This document shows, piece by piece, positions 1 through 9,240 of a stretch of 64,000 nucleotides of DNA. The number at the start of each line of letters is the position of its first letter. Position 1 is the stretch's first letter. This DNA comes from Halorhabdus sp. CBA1104 (GTDB lineage: Archaea; Halobacteriota; Halobacteria; Halobacteriales; Haloarculaceae), in the NCBI RefSeq assembly GCF_009690625.1, contig NZ_CP033878.1, forward strand, positions 124,001-188,000, given 5' to 3'. Under the pieces are notes generated by a model. That model did not search any database. It worked only from the letters and a program-made list of their open reading frames with translations, and had not been told where the DNA came from. Position numbers and translations under genes: made by a program.

Positions 1-1
1 C

Positions 2-385
2 CCGTTCGTTTCGAAGCCCTCTTTCGACGAGGATCTCCGGAACGTTCCGGAGCACTACTTCGAGACTGGCGGGACGTTCCTCGTCGGCTGTCTCGATGAC
101 ACGGTGATCGCGACCGGCGGGATGCGACCCGAAGACGAGAATGCGATCGAACTGCGACGGTTGCGGGTGATGCCCGACCACCAGCAGCAGGGCTACGGGA
201 CTGCATTGCTTGAGGAGTTGGAAGCGTTCGCCCGCCGGGAAGCGTTCGATCGCATCACCCTCCACACTGACGACGTGTTGACCGTCGCCCAATCGTTGTA
301 CGAGGCCCACGGCTACGAGGAGACACATCGAGAGCCCCATCCGGTACTCGATGGGGAGGTTATCTTCTACGAAAAGCCGCTGTGA
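2..385 (+). CDS. GNAT family N-acetyltransferase (5' partial)
   Basis: The reading frame is open from the window edge, so the N-terminus lies outside. It encodes about 127 residues of a GCN5-related acetyltransferase, which transfers acetyl from acetyl-CoA to an unknown amine. The acetyl-CoA loop is visible as RVMPDHQQQGYGTALL (Q/R-x-x-G-x-G), followed by the family's typical C-terminal part with LYEAHGYEE near the end. Its TGA overlaps the GTG start of the next permease, so it may be co-transcribed with the peptide transporter, but the substrate cannot be deduced. Family assignment is secure; function is not. Confidence 0.85.
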   Translation, partial: PFVSKPSFDEDLRNVPEHYFETGGTFLVGCLDDTVIATGGMRPEDENAIELRRLRVMPDHQQQGYGTALLEELEAFARREAFDRITLHTDDVLTVAQSLYEAHGYEETHREPHPVLDGEVIFYEKPL

Positions 386-1374
386 CGGGGTCGACTGCGA
401 AGACAATGGTCGACAACGTGGATCTATCGGGCACTCTCTACGGTGGTCTCTCCCGGCTGTGGTCCGTCACAGTCGTCGCGTTCGGCGCGTCGCTGCTCAC
501 CTACGGCCTGATCTATCTGACACCCGGCGATCCGGCCCATACGATTCTCGCCCAGCAGCTACGGCGTGAACCGACCGCCGCGGAAATGGCTGCCTTTCGC
601 GCCGAGCAAGGACTGGACGAGTCGTTCGTCCAGCAGTACCTCTCCTGGCTCGTGAACGTGGCCCACGGTGACTTCGGGTCGTCGTATTACAGCAGCCAGT
701 CCGTCCGAGAACTGCTGGCGTTGCACCTGCCAAACACGGCCGAGTTGGCCATCGCGGCGATCGTCGTTGCGGTCGTGATCGCGATTCCGCTTGGCATTCT
801 CAGCGCAGTGCATTACGATACGTGGATCGATCATACCGCTCAAGTCGGGGCACTGCTGGGCGTCTCGATCCCCAATTTCTGGCTGGGGTATCTCCTGATT
901 CTCGTCTTTTCGTTGGGGTTGGGACTGACACCTGTCTCGGGGTCGGGAACGGTTGGGCATCTGGTCTTGCCGGCGATCACGCTCGGCACTGCGATGGCCG
1001 GGATCATCACCCGGATCGTCCGCACGTCGGTCCTCGACGAACTGGGCAAAGACTACGTGGTCGTTGCACGCTCGAAGGGCGTCAGCGAGCGCCTCGTCGT
1101 CTACAAACACGCGCTTCGCAACGCGTTCATCCCGGTCGTGACGATCATCGGACTGCAGTTTGGCTTCGTGTTGAACGGGGCCGTCGTCGTCGAAGTCGTC
1201 TTTCAGCGGCCGGGTCTGGGAACGCTACTGGTCGATGCGGTCTTTGCCCGGAACTATCCCGTCGTCCAGGGCGTTGTCCTCGTTACAGCGGTCCTGTTCG
1301 TCCTCATCAACCAGCTGGTCGATCTGGCATACGTCGCCATCGACCCACAGATCGAGCGGGGTGTCCGGTCGTGA
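382..1374 (+). CDS. ABC transporter permease, DppB/OppB type
   Basis: This is the first membrane subunit of a dipeptide/oligopeptide-type importer. It is 330 aa from a GTG overlapping the upstream stop; an in-frame ATG at 406 would give 322 aa. It has about six hydrophobic segments, the N-terminal LTPGDP stretch typical of DppB, and the EAA coupling loop (SKGVSERLVVYKHALRNAF) before the last helices. The ending with EVVFQRPGLGTLLVDAV is diagnostic of the family. The second permease starts with a GTGA overlap, followed by ATPase and binding-protein genes, so this is the head of a transport operon. Confidence 0.93.
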   Translation: MTGSTAKTMVDNVDLSGTLYGGLSRLWSVTVVAFGASLLTYGLIYLTPGDPAHTILAQQLRREPTAAEMAAFRAEQGLDESFVQQYLSWLVNVAHGDFGSSYYSSQSVRELLALHLPNTAELAIAAIVVAVVIAIPLGILSAVHYDTWIDHTAQVGALLGVSIPNFWLGYLLILVFSLGLGLTPVSGSGTVGHLVLPAITLGTAMAGIITRIVRTSVLDELGKDYVVVARSKGVSERLVVYKHALRNAFIPVVTIIGLQFGFVLNGAVVVEVVFQRPGLGTLLVDAVFARNYPVVQGVVLVTAVLFVLINQLVDLAYVAIDPQIERGVRS

Positions 1375-2278
1375 TCGACCAGCTGCTCGCCCGGCAGCCG
1401 ACGATCCGGTCGGTCCGGACCGCGATCGACGCAGGGTTGCGTCGGATCCGGTCGGGCCCGCTGAAAGTCACGCTCGGGGGTGCGATCGTCGCCGTACTGG
1501 GCGTCGTTGCGATCGTGGGGCCGCTGGTGACGCCCTACGATCCGGCGGCCCAGGCCCTTCGTGACCGGCTGGCAGCGCCGTCGCTGGCACACCCGCTGGG
1601 GACCGACGAACTCGGGCGCGACGTCGCAACGCGGCTGGTTTACGGGGCTCGTATTTCGCTTGGAGTCGCCGTCCTCGTGACGGCGATCCGGCTGGTCGTC
1701 GGGACGGTCGTCGGGCTGGTTGCGGGCTTTGCCGGCGGCCTCGTCGACGCCGCCGTCATGCGGCTCGTCGACATCCAATTGGCCTTCCCGGGGCTCATTC
1801 TGGCGCTCGTCGTCGCCGGCATTCTCGGTCCCGGGCTGACAAGTATCGTCCTCGCGATCTCGGTCGTCGGCTGGGCCTCGTATGCCCGGGTCGTTCGGGG
1901 CAGTGTCCTCTCGGTGAAGCACAACGCCTACGTGCAGTCCTCGAAGCTGTATGGAACCCCTCGCTGGCGCATCGCCGGCCGACACCTGCTGCCGAACGTG
2001 ATGCATCCGGTCATCGTCCTGGCGACGCTGGACCTCGGCACGGTCGTCATCTCGGTCGCCAGCCTGTCCTTTCTCGGAGTCGGCGCACAGCCACCGACCG
2101 CGGAGTGGGGATGATGGTCAACGCCGGTCGTGATCACCTCCGGTCGGCGTGGTGGCTCATCACGGCCCCCGGTATCGCGATCATGCTGACCGTCATCGGG
2201 TTCAATCTCCTGGGCGATGGCCTGCGGGATCTGCTGGACCCGGATCAACAGACCCTCGAACAACGGAGACGAACATGA
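1371..2278 (+). pseudogene. ABC transporter permease, DppC/OppC type, frameshifted near its C-terminus
   Basis: This is the second membrane subunit of the peptide-type importer. Frame 1 reads from GTG 1371 through the N-terminal helix, the FLGTDELGRDV-like segment (HPLGTDELGRDVATRL), the EAA loop and LSFLGVGAQPPTAEWG, then hits TGA at 2112-2114. The expected family ending (MMVNAGRDHLRSAWW ... FNLLGDGLRDLLDP) continues without a break in another frame from 2111 to TGA 2276-2278, which overlaps the next ATG. One missing G in the run at 2107-2110 explains this. The stop also overlaps a new ATG (ATGATG), so the last 55 residues could be made separately by re-initiation. Sequencing error, real mutation or split gene are all possible. 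Confidence 0.88.
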
Positions 2279-4548
2279 GTAAACGCCTTACTGTCGACAA
2301 CCTCGACGTTCGATTTCGGACAACCGGTCGTCCCGTCCGTGCGGTCAACGGCGTCTCTTTCGAACTCGACGCCGGTGAGATCCTCGGGCTGGTCGGCGAG
2401 AGTGGCTGTGGGAAATCGGCAACGGCCCGCTCGCTCGTCCGCCTCGAAGAGCCCGGCGAGATCACCAACGGGACGATCACGTTCGACGGGACTGATCTCA
2501 CCGCCGCCGACGAACGTACGCTTCGGCGGCTACGCGGCCAGGAACTGGCGACGATTTTCCAGGACCCGGCGTCCTCGCTCAACCCTGGGTTTCCCGTCGG
2601 TGAGCAGATCGACGAAGCCCTTCGGATCCGCAAGCGGCCACACCAACAGTCCCTGGTCGGCGAGCTCACGTCCCGACTGAGCCGGCGCGGACGGACGGAC
2701 AACCGGGACGCGGTTCGCCAGGCCATGCAGGCGGCGGGCATCCACCAGCCCGGCGACTGGATCGACGCCTACCCACACCAACTGAGCGACGGTCTTCGCC
2801 AGCGCGTGATGATCGCCATCGCGCTGGCACGCCGCCCGTCACTGCTTATCGCTGACGAGCCGACGACGGCTCTGGATACGACGACACAGGCCGCGATCCA
2901 CGAGACGCTCCGGGCGCTCAACCGCGAGTACGGCATGGGACTGCTCTTTATCACGCACGATCTGGGTGTCGTCTCGGAGCTGTGTGATCGTGTCCTCGTC
3001 ATGTACGACGGATCGATCGTCGAGCGCGGCGAGACCGACGCGGTACTGACGGCACCGAGTCACCCCTACACGAAGTCCCTGCTGGATTGTATTCCACGGC
3101 GTTCGGAACCTCAGACCACACTCCCGACGATCGACGGTGACGTCCCCGAGCGGACCACTGGGCCTGCAGGCTGTCCGTTCGCCCACCGCTGTCCGTCCGT
3201 GACGGCGGCCTGCCGTGAGGAGCCACCAGAGACCGTCGCGGTCGCCGCCGGCCATACCGTCGACTGTGTGGTCCCGAGTGCCCGAGCCCCACGGACTGTC
3301 GAACGAACGGGGCAAGCGACTCCGGCGGAACAGCACGCGGCTGATGGTGAATCTGTCTCGACGGACCGACAGCCCGTCGCCAGCAACGCACGGGCGCGTC
3401 CATCGGGGGACACTGGCAGTGGCTCGGCGACCCGCGACAGCGATACCGAGAAGACGCCGGGCGAGTCCGAGCCGATCATCGCCGTCGAGGGCGTGAGCAA
3501 ATCCTTCCAAACGTCGGAGACGCTCACGGATCGCCTCGTCGGGACGGCCGAGCGACGGACCGCACTCCAAGACGTCTCGCTGTCGGTGGATGCGGGGACG
3601 ACGATGGGACTGATCGGCGAGAGCGGCTGTGGGAAATCGACGCTGCTCAAGCTGATCGCCGGCCTGGAGACGCCGACCGAGGGGACCGTTCGCTTACACG
3701 GCGAGGCCGTCGGCAGCGTGGACGGACGAACGATGGACCAGCGATCGGAGATCGGTGTCGTCTTCCAGAACCCACAGCGCAGCATCAACCCGAAACAGAC
3801 CGTCCGGGCGGTCATCGCCGAGCCACTGTACGAGGCCGGCTGGGAGCGACAGCGACGGGACGAACGCGTCGAATCCCTGCTCGATTCGGTCGGGCTGCCG
3901 GTCGAATACGCCGAGCGACAGCCCCGACAACTCTCCGGGGGACAGATCCAGCGGGTGGCCATTGCCCGGGCACTCGCGTTGGGGCCGTCGGTCGTGTTGC
4001 TCGACGAACCCACGGCATCACTGGACGTCTCGGCCCAGGCGACGATCCTCAATCTGCTGGTCTCGCTGCAACGGGACCTCGGACTGACGTATCTCCTGGT
4101 TTCGCACGATCTGGAAGTCGTCCGCCACATGGCCGACCGCGTGGCGGTCATGTACTTCGGCCAGCTCGTCGAGACCGGCCCTGCAACGACGGTCTTCGCT
4201 GACCCCTCCCATCCCTATACGCGGACGTTACTGGACGCGATTCCGGGCATCGATGCCGGGACAGCGGCCTCACGCCCCGGGATGACACAGTCACCCGCCC
4301 CAGAAGCGTCCGGATGTGCCTTTCTCCCGCGATGTCCGGCTGGAACGGACACCTGTCGGCAGCGTGAACCGCCGTTGGAACACGACGGCCAGGTCCGGAC
4401 ACGGTGTCACCATCCGGCTGGTCGAGGGAGCGAGGAGCCGAGAACAGCTGCTATCGAGGAGTCAAACCGACCGACTAGCGGCGAGTCATCGACAGCGAAC
4501 AGCGCGAAATCGAACAGCGACGCGATTACCGACAAACGACGACAATGA
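2275..4548 (+). CDS. Fused dipeptide/oligopeptide ABC transporter ATPase (OppD-OppF fusion)
   Basis: One 757-aa chain contains two complete ATPase domains. Domain 1 has Walker A GESGCGKSATARS, the degenerate signature LSDGLRQRV and Walker B LLIADEPTTALD. Domain 2 has GESGCGKSTLLKL, LSGGQIQRV and VVLLDEPTASLD. Each ends in the Cys-containing C-terminal oligopeptide-transporter motif (GCPFAHRCPS and GCAFLPRCPA). A low-complexity Ser/Thr-rich linker of roughly 70 residues joins them. The ATG at 2275 is chosen because it overlaps the permease stop (ATGA) and begins the conserved MSKRLTVDNL; an upstream ATG in frame (2149) lies inside the permease end. It powers peptide uptake with the flanking subunits. 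Confidence 0.93.
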   Translation: MSKRLTVDNLDVRFRTTGRPVRAVNGVSFELDAGEILGLVGESGCGKSATARSLVRLEEPGEITNGTITFDGTDLTAADERTLRRLRGQELATIFQDPASSLNPGFPVGEQIDEALRIRKRPHQQSLVGELTSRLSRRGRTDNRDAVRQAMQAAGIHQPGDWIDAYPHQLSDGLRQRVMIAIALARRPSLLIADEPTTALDTTTQAAIHETLRALNREYGMGLLFITHDLGVVSELCDRVLVMYDGSIVERGETDAVLTAPSHPYTKSLLDCIPRRSEPQTTLPTIDGDVPERTTGPAGCPFAHRCPSVTAACREEPPETVAVAAGHTVDCVVPSARAPRTVERTGQATPAEQHAADGESVSTDRQPVASNARARPSGDTGSGSATRDSDTEKTPGESEPIIAVEGVSKSFQTSETLTDRLVGTAERRTALQDVSLSVDAGTTMGLIGESGCGKSTLLKLIAGLETPTEGTVRLHGEAVGSVDGRTMDQRSEIGVVFQNPQRSINPKQTVRAVIAEPLYEAGWERQRRDERVESLLDSVGLPVEYAERQPRQLSGGQIQRVAIARALALGPSVVLLDEPTASLDVSAQATILNLLVSLQRDLGLTYLLVSHDLEVVRHMADRVAVMYFGQLVETGPATTVFADPSHPYTRTLLDAIPGIDAGTAASRPGMTQSPAPEASGCAFLPRCPAGTDTCRQREPPLEHDGQVRTRCHHPAGRGSEEPRTAAIEESNRPTSGESSTANSAKSNSDAITDKRRQ

Positions 4549-6101
4549 CGAACGGAAACGACTCACAGCCGATCAGTCGACGAACAGTGTTAGAAGGTGC
4601 CGTTGCAGGCGGGGCAATCGCCCTTACCGGCTGTCTCTCGTCGGATGGAGGCGAGGCCCAGACATTACGCATCGCCTCGACGTGGGAACCCACAATCGAT
4701 CCTCTGGATGCGGGGCTGATCCTCCAGCGATTTGGCATTACTGAATCGCTGGTCGGCGTCAGCCACGACATCGAGCCCGTCCCGGAGCTTTCGACCGACT
4801 GGACGAGCGACAACTCGGCCCGTCACTGGGAGTTCTCACTGCGAGAGGGCGTCACCTTCCACGACGGGACGACGATGGACGCCGATGCAGTCGTTCGGTC
4901 ACTCCGACGGGCGGTCGACTCCCCGGCGTTTGCCGACATCCCGATCGAAGCCGTTCGTGCGACCGACGATCTGACGGTGACCATCGAGACGGCGAGTCCG
5001 CTGGTCTCGTTGCCGGCCCATCTCACCCGTCCAAAGACGGCTATTCTCTCGCCGGCGGCCTACGAGGATGGAACCGTCTCTGAGCTGATCGGTACTGGGC
5101 CGCTGAAAGTCGAGTCTTGGGAGGGTTCGACGATCATCAATGCCGTTCGAAACGAGGACTACTACGGAGAGGTCCCGACTGTCGAGTCCGCCCGTTATGA
5201 GACCATCACCGACGACCAGACCCGGCGACTCAAATTAGAGAACGGAGATCTGGAGATGGCCCGAATTTTGTCGTTGAGCGACGTCGAGCCACTGAGAGAA
5301 TCTGATGATATCGACGTCGAGGCCTATCAGATCCCGCGATGTCGCTTTCTCGTCTTCGATACGACGACGATGCCGTTCGACGAGATTCCCGTCCGCCAGG
5401 CTGTCAACTACGCTATCGACAAGGAAACGATCGTCGAGACCGTCCTCGAAGGCGTCGGGAAAGCGGCGGTCGGGCCGTTCCCCGCATCCGTCGAGCGCTG
5501 GCACAATCCGGACCTCGATGGCTACACGTACGATGTGGACACTGCTCGGACGCTGCTGTCGGAAGCCGGCTGGACGAACGACAGCGAGGGTGACGTGCGC
5601 ACACGAGACGGCACGGAACTCTCGATCGAGATCCTTGCGTACAACGAACGCCCGCGCTTGCCACTCATGGGGGAGATCCTCCAGCGCCAGCTCGGCGCGG
5701 TCGGGATCGATGTCAAGTTGTCGGTCTTCGAATACACGACGATGATGGAACAGACCAAACAGGACGCCTTCGATTGCTATCTCATGTCGCTGTCGATGCT
5801 GTGGTACCCCGATCCCGAGCGGTTGAGCGACATGTATCACTCCGAGCAATCGATGCTCGAACACGGATACGAAAACCAGACTGTCGATACGCTGCTGGAA
5901 ACGGCCAGAGAGACCATGGACTACGAGACCCGGAAGGAAAAATACGACGAGGTCCAGGCGATCACGCTTCGGGACGCACCCACTGCTTTGCTGACCTACT
6001 ACACGAACGTCGTCGGGATGTCGGCGGGACTCGATGGCTATCGCCCCCATCCCACTGAGAGCGACTACGGGGTCGAATCCATAACGCTCTCCGAGGAGTG
6101 A
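4545..6101 (+). CDS. Peptide/nickel-type ABC transporter substrate-binding lipoprotein
   Basis: This 518-aa extracytoplasmic binding protein belongs to the SBP_bac_5 family. The N-terminus has a twin-arginine signal (SRRTVLEG) followed by a lipobox LTGC, giving Tat export and lipid anchoring at Cys about 30, as is usual in haloarchaea. Typical family blocks follow: EPVPELSTDW, HWEFSLREGVTFHDGTTMDA and NYAIDKETIV. The ATG overlaps the ATPase stop (ATGA), completing the importer operon. The ligand cannot be read from sequence; dipeptides, oligopeptides or even oligosaccharides are possible in this family. Confidence 0.93.
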   Translation: MTNGNDSQPISRRTVLEGAVAGGAIALTGCLSSDGGEAQTLRIASTWEPTIDPLDAGLILQRFGITESLVGVSHDIEPVPELSTDWTSDNSARHWEFSLREGVTFHDGTTMDADAVVRSLRRAVDSPAFADIPIEAVRATDDLTVTIETASPLVSLPAHLTRPKTAILSPAAYEDGTVSELIGTGPLKVESWEGSTIINAVRNEDYYGEVPTVESARYETITDDQTRRLKLENGDLEMARILSLSDVEPLRESDDIDVEAYQIPRCRFLVFDTTTMPFDEIPVRQAVNYAIDKETIVETVLEGVGKAAVGPFPASVERWHNPDLDGYTYDVDTARTLLSEAGWTNDSEGDVRTRDGTELSIEILAYNERPRLPLMGEILQRQLGAVGIDVKLSVFEYTTMMEQTKQDAFDCYLMSLSMLWYPDPERLSDMYHSEQSMLEHGYENQTVDTLLETARETMDYETRKEKYDEVQAITLRDAPTALLTYYTNVVGMSAGLDGYRPHPTESDYGVESITLSEE

Positions 6102-6376
6102 CCGCTGTCAGTCTCGGCGGGAACTGACCCCGACACGAACGATCGGAATATCCAATCGAACCGACTCACAGACGACACCCACACAATGGCACATACCACC
6201 GCAGAAACGTATACAATGTCCAACGGCAACACAGTCCGACCGTATTCGATAGTACTCAACAACACTCCTCGAAGGCCAACGATGGAACATCGCGCTACAA
6301 CACGCACACCTCCACCCTCGACGGAACGATGCGAGCCGACATCTCGCAAAGTCGCTTGTCGGGAGGTGTTTGCCTA
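6102..6376 (+). other. Intergenic region before the methyltransferase relic
   Basis: This is a 275-bp gap between the binding-protein gene and the methyltransferase relic. It contains only short open frames of unconvincing composition. The one signal is GGGAGGTG at 6361-6368, a good Shine-Dalgarno sequence 8 nt before the ATG at 6377. No binding-protein gene for the downstream amino-acid transporter is found here. Confidence 0.5.
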
Positions 6377-6648
6377 ATGGACTCGACACAGGACGACCCA
6401 AAAGCGTTCGTCGAACAGTACTGGAACAGGCGCGCCGAGACGTACGAAAACGATAGCCAGCATGCGATTCACAGCGAGGCCCAACACGACGCGTGGCTGT
6501 CGGTTCTGCGAGAGTGGACCGGTGAGTCAAAGCAGACCCTCGATGTCGGCTGTGATCCGGGAGTCGTCTCGTCCTCGTCGCGGGCCATTGGGACTTCGAA
6601 GAGCCCCGGGAGGAATACGAATCGATCCACGAGGGACCGAATCGATGA
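6377..6648 (+). pseudogene. Class I SAM-dependent methyltransferase remnant with internal deletion
   Basis: The N-terminal part reads MDSTQDDPKAFVEQYWNRRAETY and reaches motif I as LDVGCDPGVVS, where the usual form is DxGCGTG. Normal coding then stops and the frame becomes Ser/Arg-rich. In a different frame, 6556-6648 encodes SRLVLVAGHWDFEEPREEYE and then a TGA overlapping the next ATG, which looks like the end of the same kind of protein. Roughly 100 or more central residues appear to be deleted, with a frame change at about 6555-6580. A strong ribosome site at 6361-6368 precedes the ATG. The product should be inactive. That the tail belongs to this gene is inference. Confidence 0.65.
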
Positions 6649-7379
6649 GTCTTCTGGAATTCGAGCACGTCGAGAAATCTTACGAGGAGGAGGACGTACT
6701 GCACGACGTCAGTTTCGCGATGGATCGCGGTGACGTCGAAGTGATCGTCGGGCCCAGCGGGGCCGGCAAGTCCACGCTATTGCGGTGTGTCAATCGCCTT
6801 ACTGAGATCGACGGCGGGCGGATCGTCCTCGACGGCGATCCGATCCACGATCTCGACGTCAATGACCTCCGGCGGCGCGTCGGGATGGTGTTTCAGGATT
6901 TCAATCTCTTTGCCCACCGAACGGCGCGGGGCAACATCACCCTCGGCCTGGAGGAGGTCCTCGAGCTGGATCACGAGACGGCCGTCGAGCGCGCCGACGC
7001 CTATCTCGGTCAGGTGGGACTTTCCGATCAGGTCGATTCGTATCCCGCCGAACTCTCCGGCGGGCAGAAACAGCGCGTCGGGATCGCACGCGCGCTGGTG
7101 ATGGAGCCCGAACTCATGTTGTTCGACGAGCCCACCAGCGCGCTCGATCCGGAACTCGTCGGCGAGGTACTGGACGTGATGGCCGATCTCGCCGCCGAGG
7201 GAATGACGATGCTGTCGGTCACCCACGAGATGGGCTTTGCCCGTTCGGCGGCCGACACGCTCACCGTGCTCGAAGACGGGCAAATCGTCGAGTGCGGCCG
7301 CCCGGAACACCTGTTCGAAACGCCCGAGAACGACCGCACTGCCGAATTTCTCGGACGACTCACCGACCTCGAACAATGA
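6645..7379 (+). CDS. Polar amino acid-type ABC transporter ATP-binding protein (GlnQ-like)
   Basis: This 244-aa ATPase drives an amino-acid type importer. Walker A is GPSGAGKSTLLRCVN, the Q-loop region is VGMVFQDFNLFAHRTARGN, the signature is LSGGQKQRVGIARAL and Walker B is LMLFDEPTSALDPE. These are the GlnQ/HisP hallmarks, including the conserved FNLF. The ATG at 6645 overlaps the stop of the methyltransferase relic, and the gene overlaps the downstream permease (ATGA). No periplasmic-type binding protein is encoded nearby, which is unusual for this class. Confidence 0.93.
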   Translation: MSLLEFEHVEKSYEEEDVLHDVSFAMDRGDVEVIVGPSGAGKSTLLRCVNRLTEIDGGRIVLDGDPIHDLDVNDLRRRVGMVFQDFNLFAHRTARGNITLGLEEVLELDHETAVERADAYLGQVGLSDQVDSYPAELSGGQKQRVGIARALVMEPELMLFDEPTSALDPELVGEVLDVMADLAAEGMTMLSVTHEMGFARSAADTLTVLEDGQIVECGRPEHLFETPENDRTAEFLGRLTDLEQ

Positions 7380-8422
7380 CCGACGGGCCAGCGGAGACGG
7401 AGGCCGATCCCGCCGCGGACCGGGGCTCTCTCGTCGAAGAGTTGCCGGCCCGCCGACGGCTCGTTCTGGGGGCGGTCGGCGTCGTCTTCTGGGGCTGGCT
7501 GGTCGCGCGCTGGGCCTATCACAACGCCGCCCTCGACGCGGCGGCCACGGCGCTCGGGGCCCCGGACCTCGTCCGTTCGGAGGTCACCGTCCAGGCACGC
7601 GAGGGATGGATCCCGGCCGGCCCCTTCGAGGCGGTCGCCGACGCGATCGCGAGCGTTACCGATCCGCTTGGCCCGGCCAGCGTCCTGCTCGATTGGGTGG
7701 TCTGGCTCGCCGATCTGGCTGCGCTCGCGACGACGGCCGCTCCCGCCCTCGCCGAAGGAGCGTTCATTACGGTCTACTTGACGATCTTGTCGATCCTATT
7801 CGGGTTGGTCGTTGCGATCCCGGTCGCCGTGGCCCGCACCTACGGCGGCCTGTTCGTCCGGATGGTCGCTCTGACGTACACCGAACTCATCCGCGGGACG
7901 CCGTTGCTCGCCCAGCTGTTTTTCGTTTACTTTGCGCTTCCCCTCTCGGATGTCGCTCGCTGGGTCGGATTCACCGGGCAACCACCGATCCCACAAGCAG
8001 CGTCGGCCGTCGCCGTTGTCGGGTTCACGGTCAACTCCTCGGCCTACCAGGCTGAGTACATCCGATCGGCGCTGGAGTCGGTTGATGCCGGGCAGATGAC
8101 GGCCGCGCGTGCGGTCGGCCTCTCGAAACGTGGCGCGATCCGTCACGTCGTCCTCCCACAGGGACTACGGCTCGCGATCCCGAGTTGGACAAACGAGTTC
8201 GTCTACCTCGTCAAGTACTCCTCGCTCGCGGCGTTCATCACCGTCCCGGACCTGTTCCAGCGTGCGCGGGACATCGCCTCAGAAACCTTCCAATACACTG
8301 ATATATATGTTGTCGTCGGTCTGTTCTATCTCGCGCTCGTGTTGACGACCGCGCTGGCGATGTCCCGGTTCGAAACCACGGTTTCGATCCCGGGACTCGG
8401 CCAGTCGACTGGGCGTAACTGA
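7376..8422 (+). CDS. Amino acid-type ABC transporter permease (GlnP/HisM family)
   Basis: This 348-aa membrane subunit starts at the ATG overlapping the ATPase stop. After a polar N-terminus and one isolated helix (about residues 25-45), there is a long loop and then the GlnP core. The core shows TVYLTILSILFGLVVAIPVA, the ELIRGTPLLAQLFF motif and the EAA loop AARAVGLSKRGAIRHVVLPQ. All three are diagnostic of polar amino acid permeases. The long N-terminal loop of about 80 residues before the core is larger than in most homologues. It pairs with the preceding ATPase. Confidence 0.92.
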   Translation: MTDGPAETEADPAADRGSLVEELPARRRLVLGAVGVVFWGWLVARWAYHNAALDAAATALGAPDLVRSEVTVQAREGWIPAGPFEAVADAIASVTDPLGPASVLLDWVVWLADLAALATTAAPALAEGAFITVYLTILSILFGLVVAIPVAVARTYGGLFVRMVALTYTELIRGTPLLAQLFFVYFALPLSDVARWVGFTGQPPIPQAASAVAVVGFTVNSSAYQAEYIRSALESVDAGQMTAARAVGLSKRGAIRHVVLPQGLRLAIPSWTNEFVYLVKYSSLAAFITVPDLFQRARDIASETFQYTDIYVVVGLFYLALVLTTALAMSRFETTVSIPGLGQSTGRN

Positions 8423-8436
8423 TCGCTCGGCTCGCG

Positions 8437-9180
8437 TCAGGCTGCCGTCGCGTTGTAGACGACCTGCACGGATGCCGTGACGTCGACCGGCCCGCTCTCG
8501 ATGGCCGTCGATGCAGCGACGTCCCCGGATGCTGTCGTCGTCATCGCTTCTTCGACGCGGTACGGGCGGACGTGTACGTCGTCTGCACTGATCGAAGCCG
8601 CCCCTTCGATCGTCAGGTCGGCGCTCCCGGCGAGGGTCTCGGCCTCGCTCCGGGCCCGCTCCATCGCGCTCTCTAAGGCGTCTTGGCGGAGTTCGTATCG
8701 ACGCTGCTCTGAGACGGTAAACGAGACCCCTTGGACCCGGTTGGCACCGCTGTCCACGACGCCGTCGACTACCGCACCCACACGGGCGGGGTCTTCGAGC
8801 GTGATTTGGAAGGTGTGGACGGCTCGATACTCGACTGTGGCCGTCGTTTCGGCTCGGTCTCGCACTTCGTCGATATCGTAGCGTGCGGTTTCGATGTTGT
8901 CGTCGCTGATTCCGAGTTCCTCGAGCGTCGCTCGGAGTGCGGTGACGTTTTCGGCAACCTGGTTCCGGGCGGTCGTGGCATCGGCCGCCGTCGCAACCAC
9001 ACCGACATGGAGGCGCGCTCGATCGGCTTCGGCCGAAACGTCACCCGAGGCGCCGACTTCGATCTGTCGATCCGGTTGCTCGGTCTGTGCGACTGGCGAG
9101 ACAGCTGTCGCCACGCCGACCGCCGCAAGGAGCATCACGGCGACGGTCGCGACCACGAGGAGTGATTTGTTGGTGTGCAT
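8437..9180 (-). CDS. SIMPL domain (DUF541) secreted protein
   Basis: This 247-aa protein has an N-terminal signal or anchor helix (LLVVATVAVMLLAAVGVATA). The SIMPL/DUF541 body follows: IEVGASGDVSAEADRARLHVGV, then repeated Ala-rich helices and strand segments such as VQGVSFTVSEQRRYELRQDALESAM. Family members are exported and poorly characterised; some relate to oxidative stress or signalling complexes. It is oriented against the transporter operon and shares a divergent/tandem arrangement with the DUF389 gene, with no clear operon partner. Confidence 0.85.
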   Translation of the reverse strand: MHTNKSLLVVATVAVMLLAAVGVATAVSPVAQTEQPDRQIEVGASGDVSAEADRARLHVGVVATAADATTARNQVAENVTALRATLEELGISDDNIETARYDIDEVRDRAETTATVEYRAVHTFQITLEDPARVGAVVDGVVDSGANRVQGVSFTVSEQRRYELRQDALESAMERARSEAETLAGSADLTIEGAASISADDVHVRPYRVEEAMTTTASGDVAASTAIESGPVDVTASVQVVYNATAA

Positions 9181-9240
9181 CGATCCACACTTCGGTCGGC
9201 GCCTACATACGCCTATCTTACGCTCAAACGGCTGTTTGAG

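Noticed and set aside
2149-2274. Upstream extension of the fused ATPase (start at 2149)
   Set aside because: That stretch overlaps the end of the permease in a different frame and lacks homology; ATG 2275 overlaps the permease stop and begins the conserved domain.
5235-6050. A 271-codon open frame opposite the peptide-binding protein
   Set aside because: Antisense shadow; no recognisable domain, and the + strand gene carries signal peptide, lipobox and family motifs.
6186-6376. A 63-codon open frame before the methyltransferase relic
   Set aside because: Low-complexity Thr/Pro/Arg-rich product, no family marks, and it ends directly at the real start signals of the next gene.
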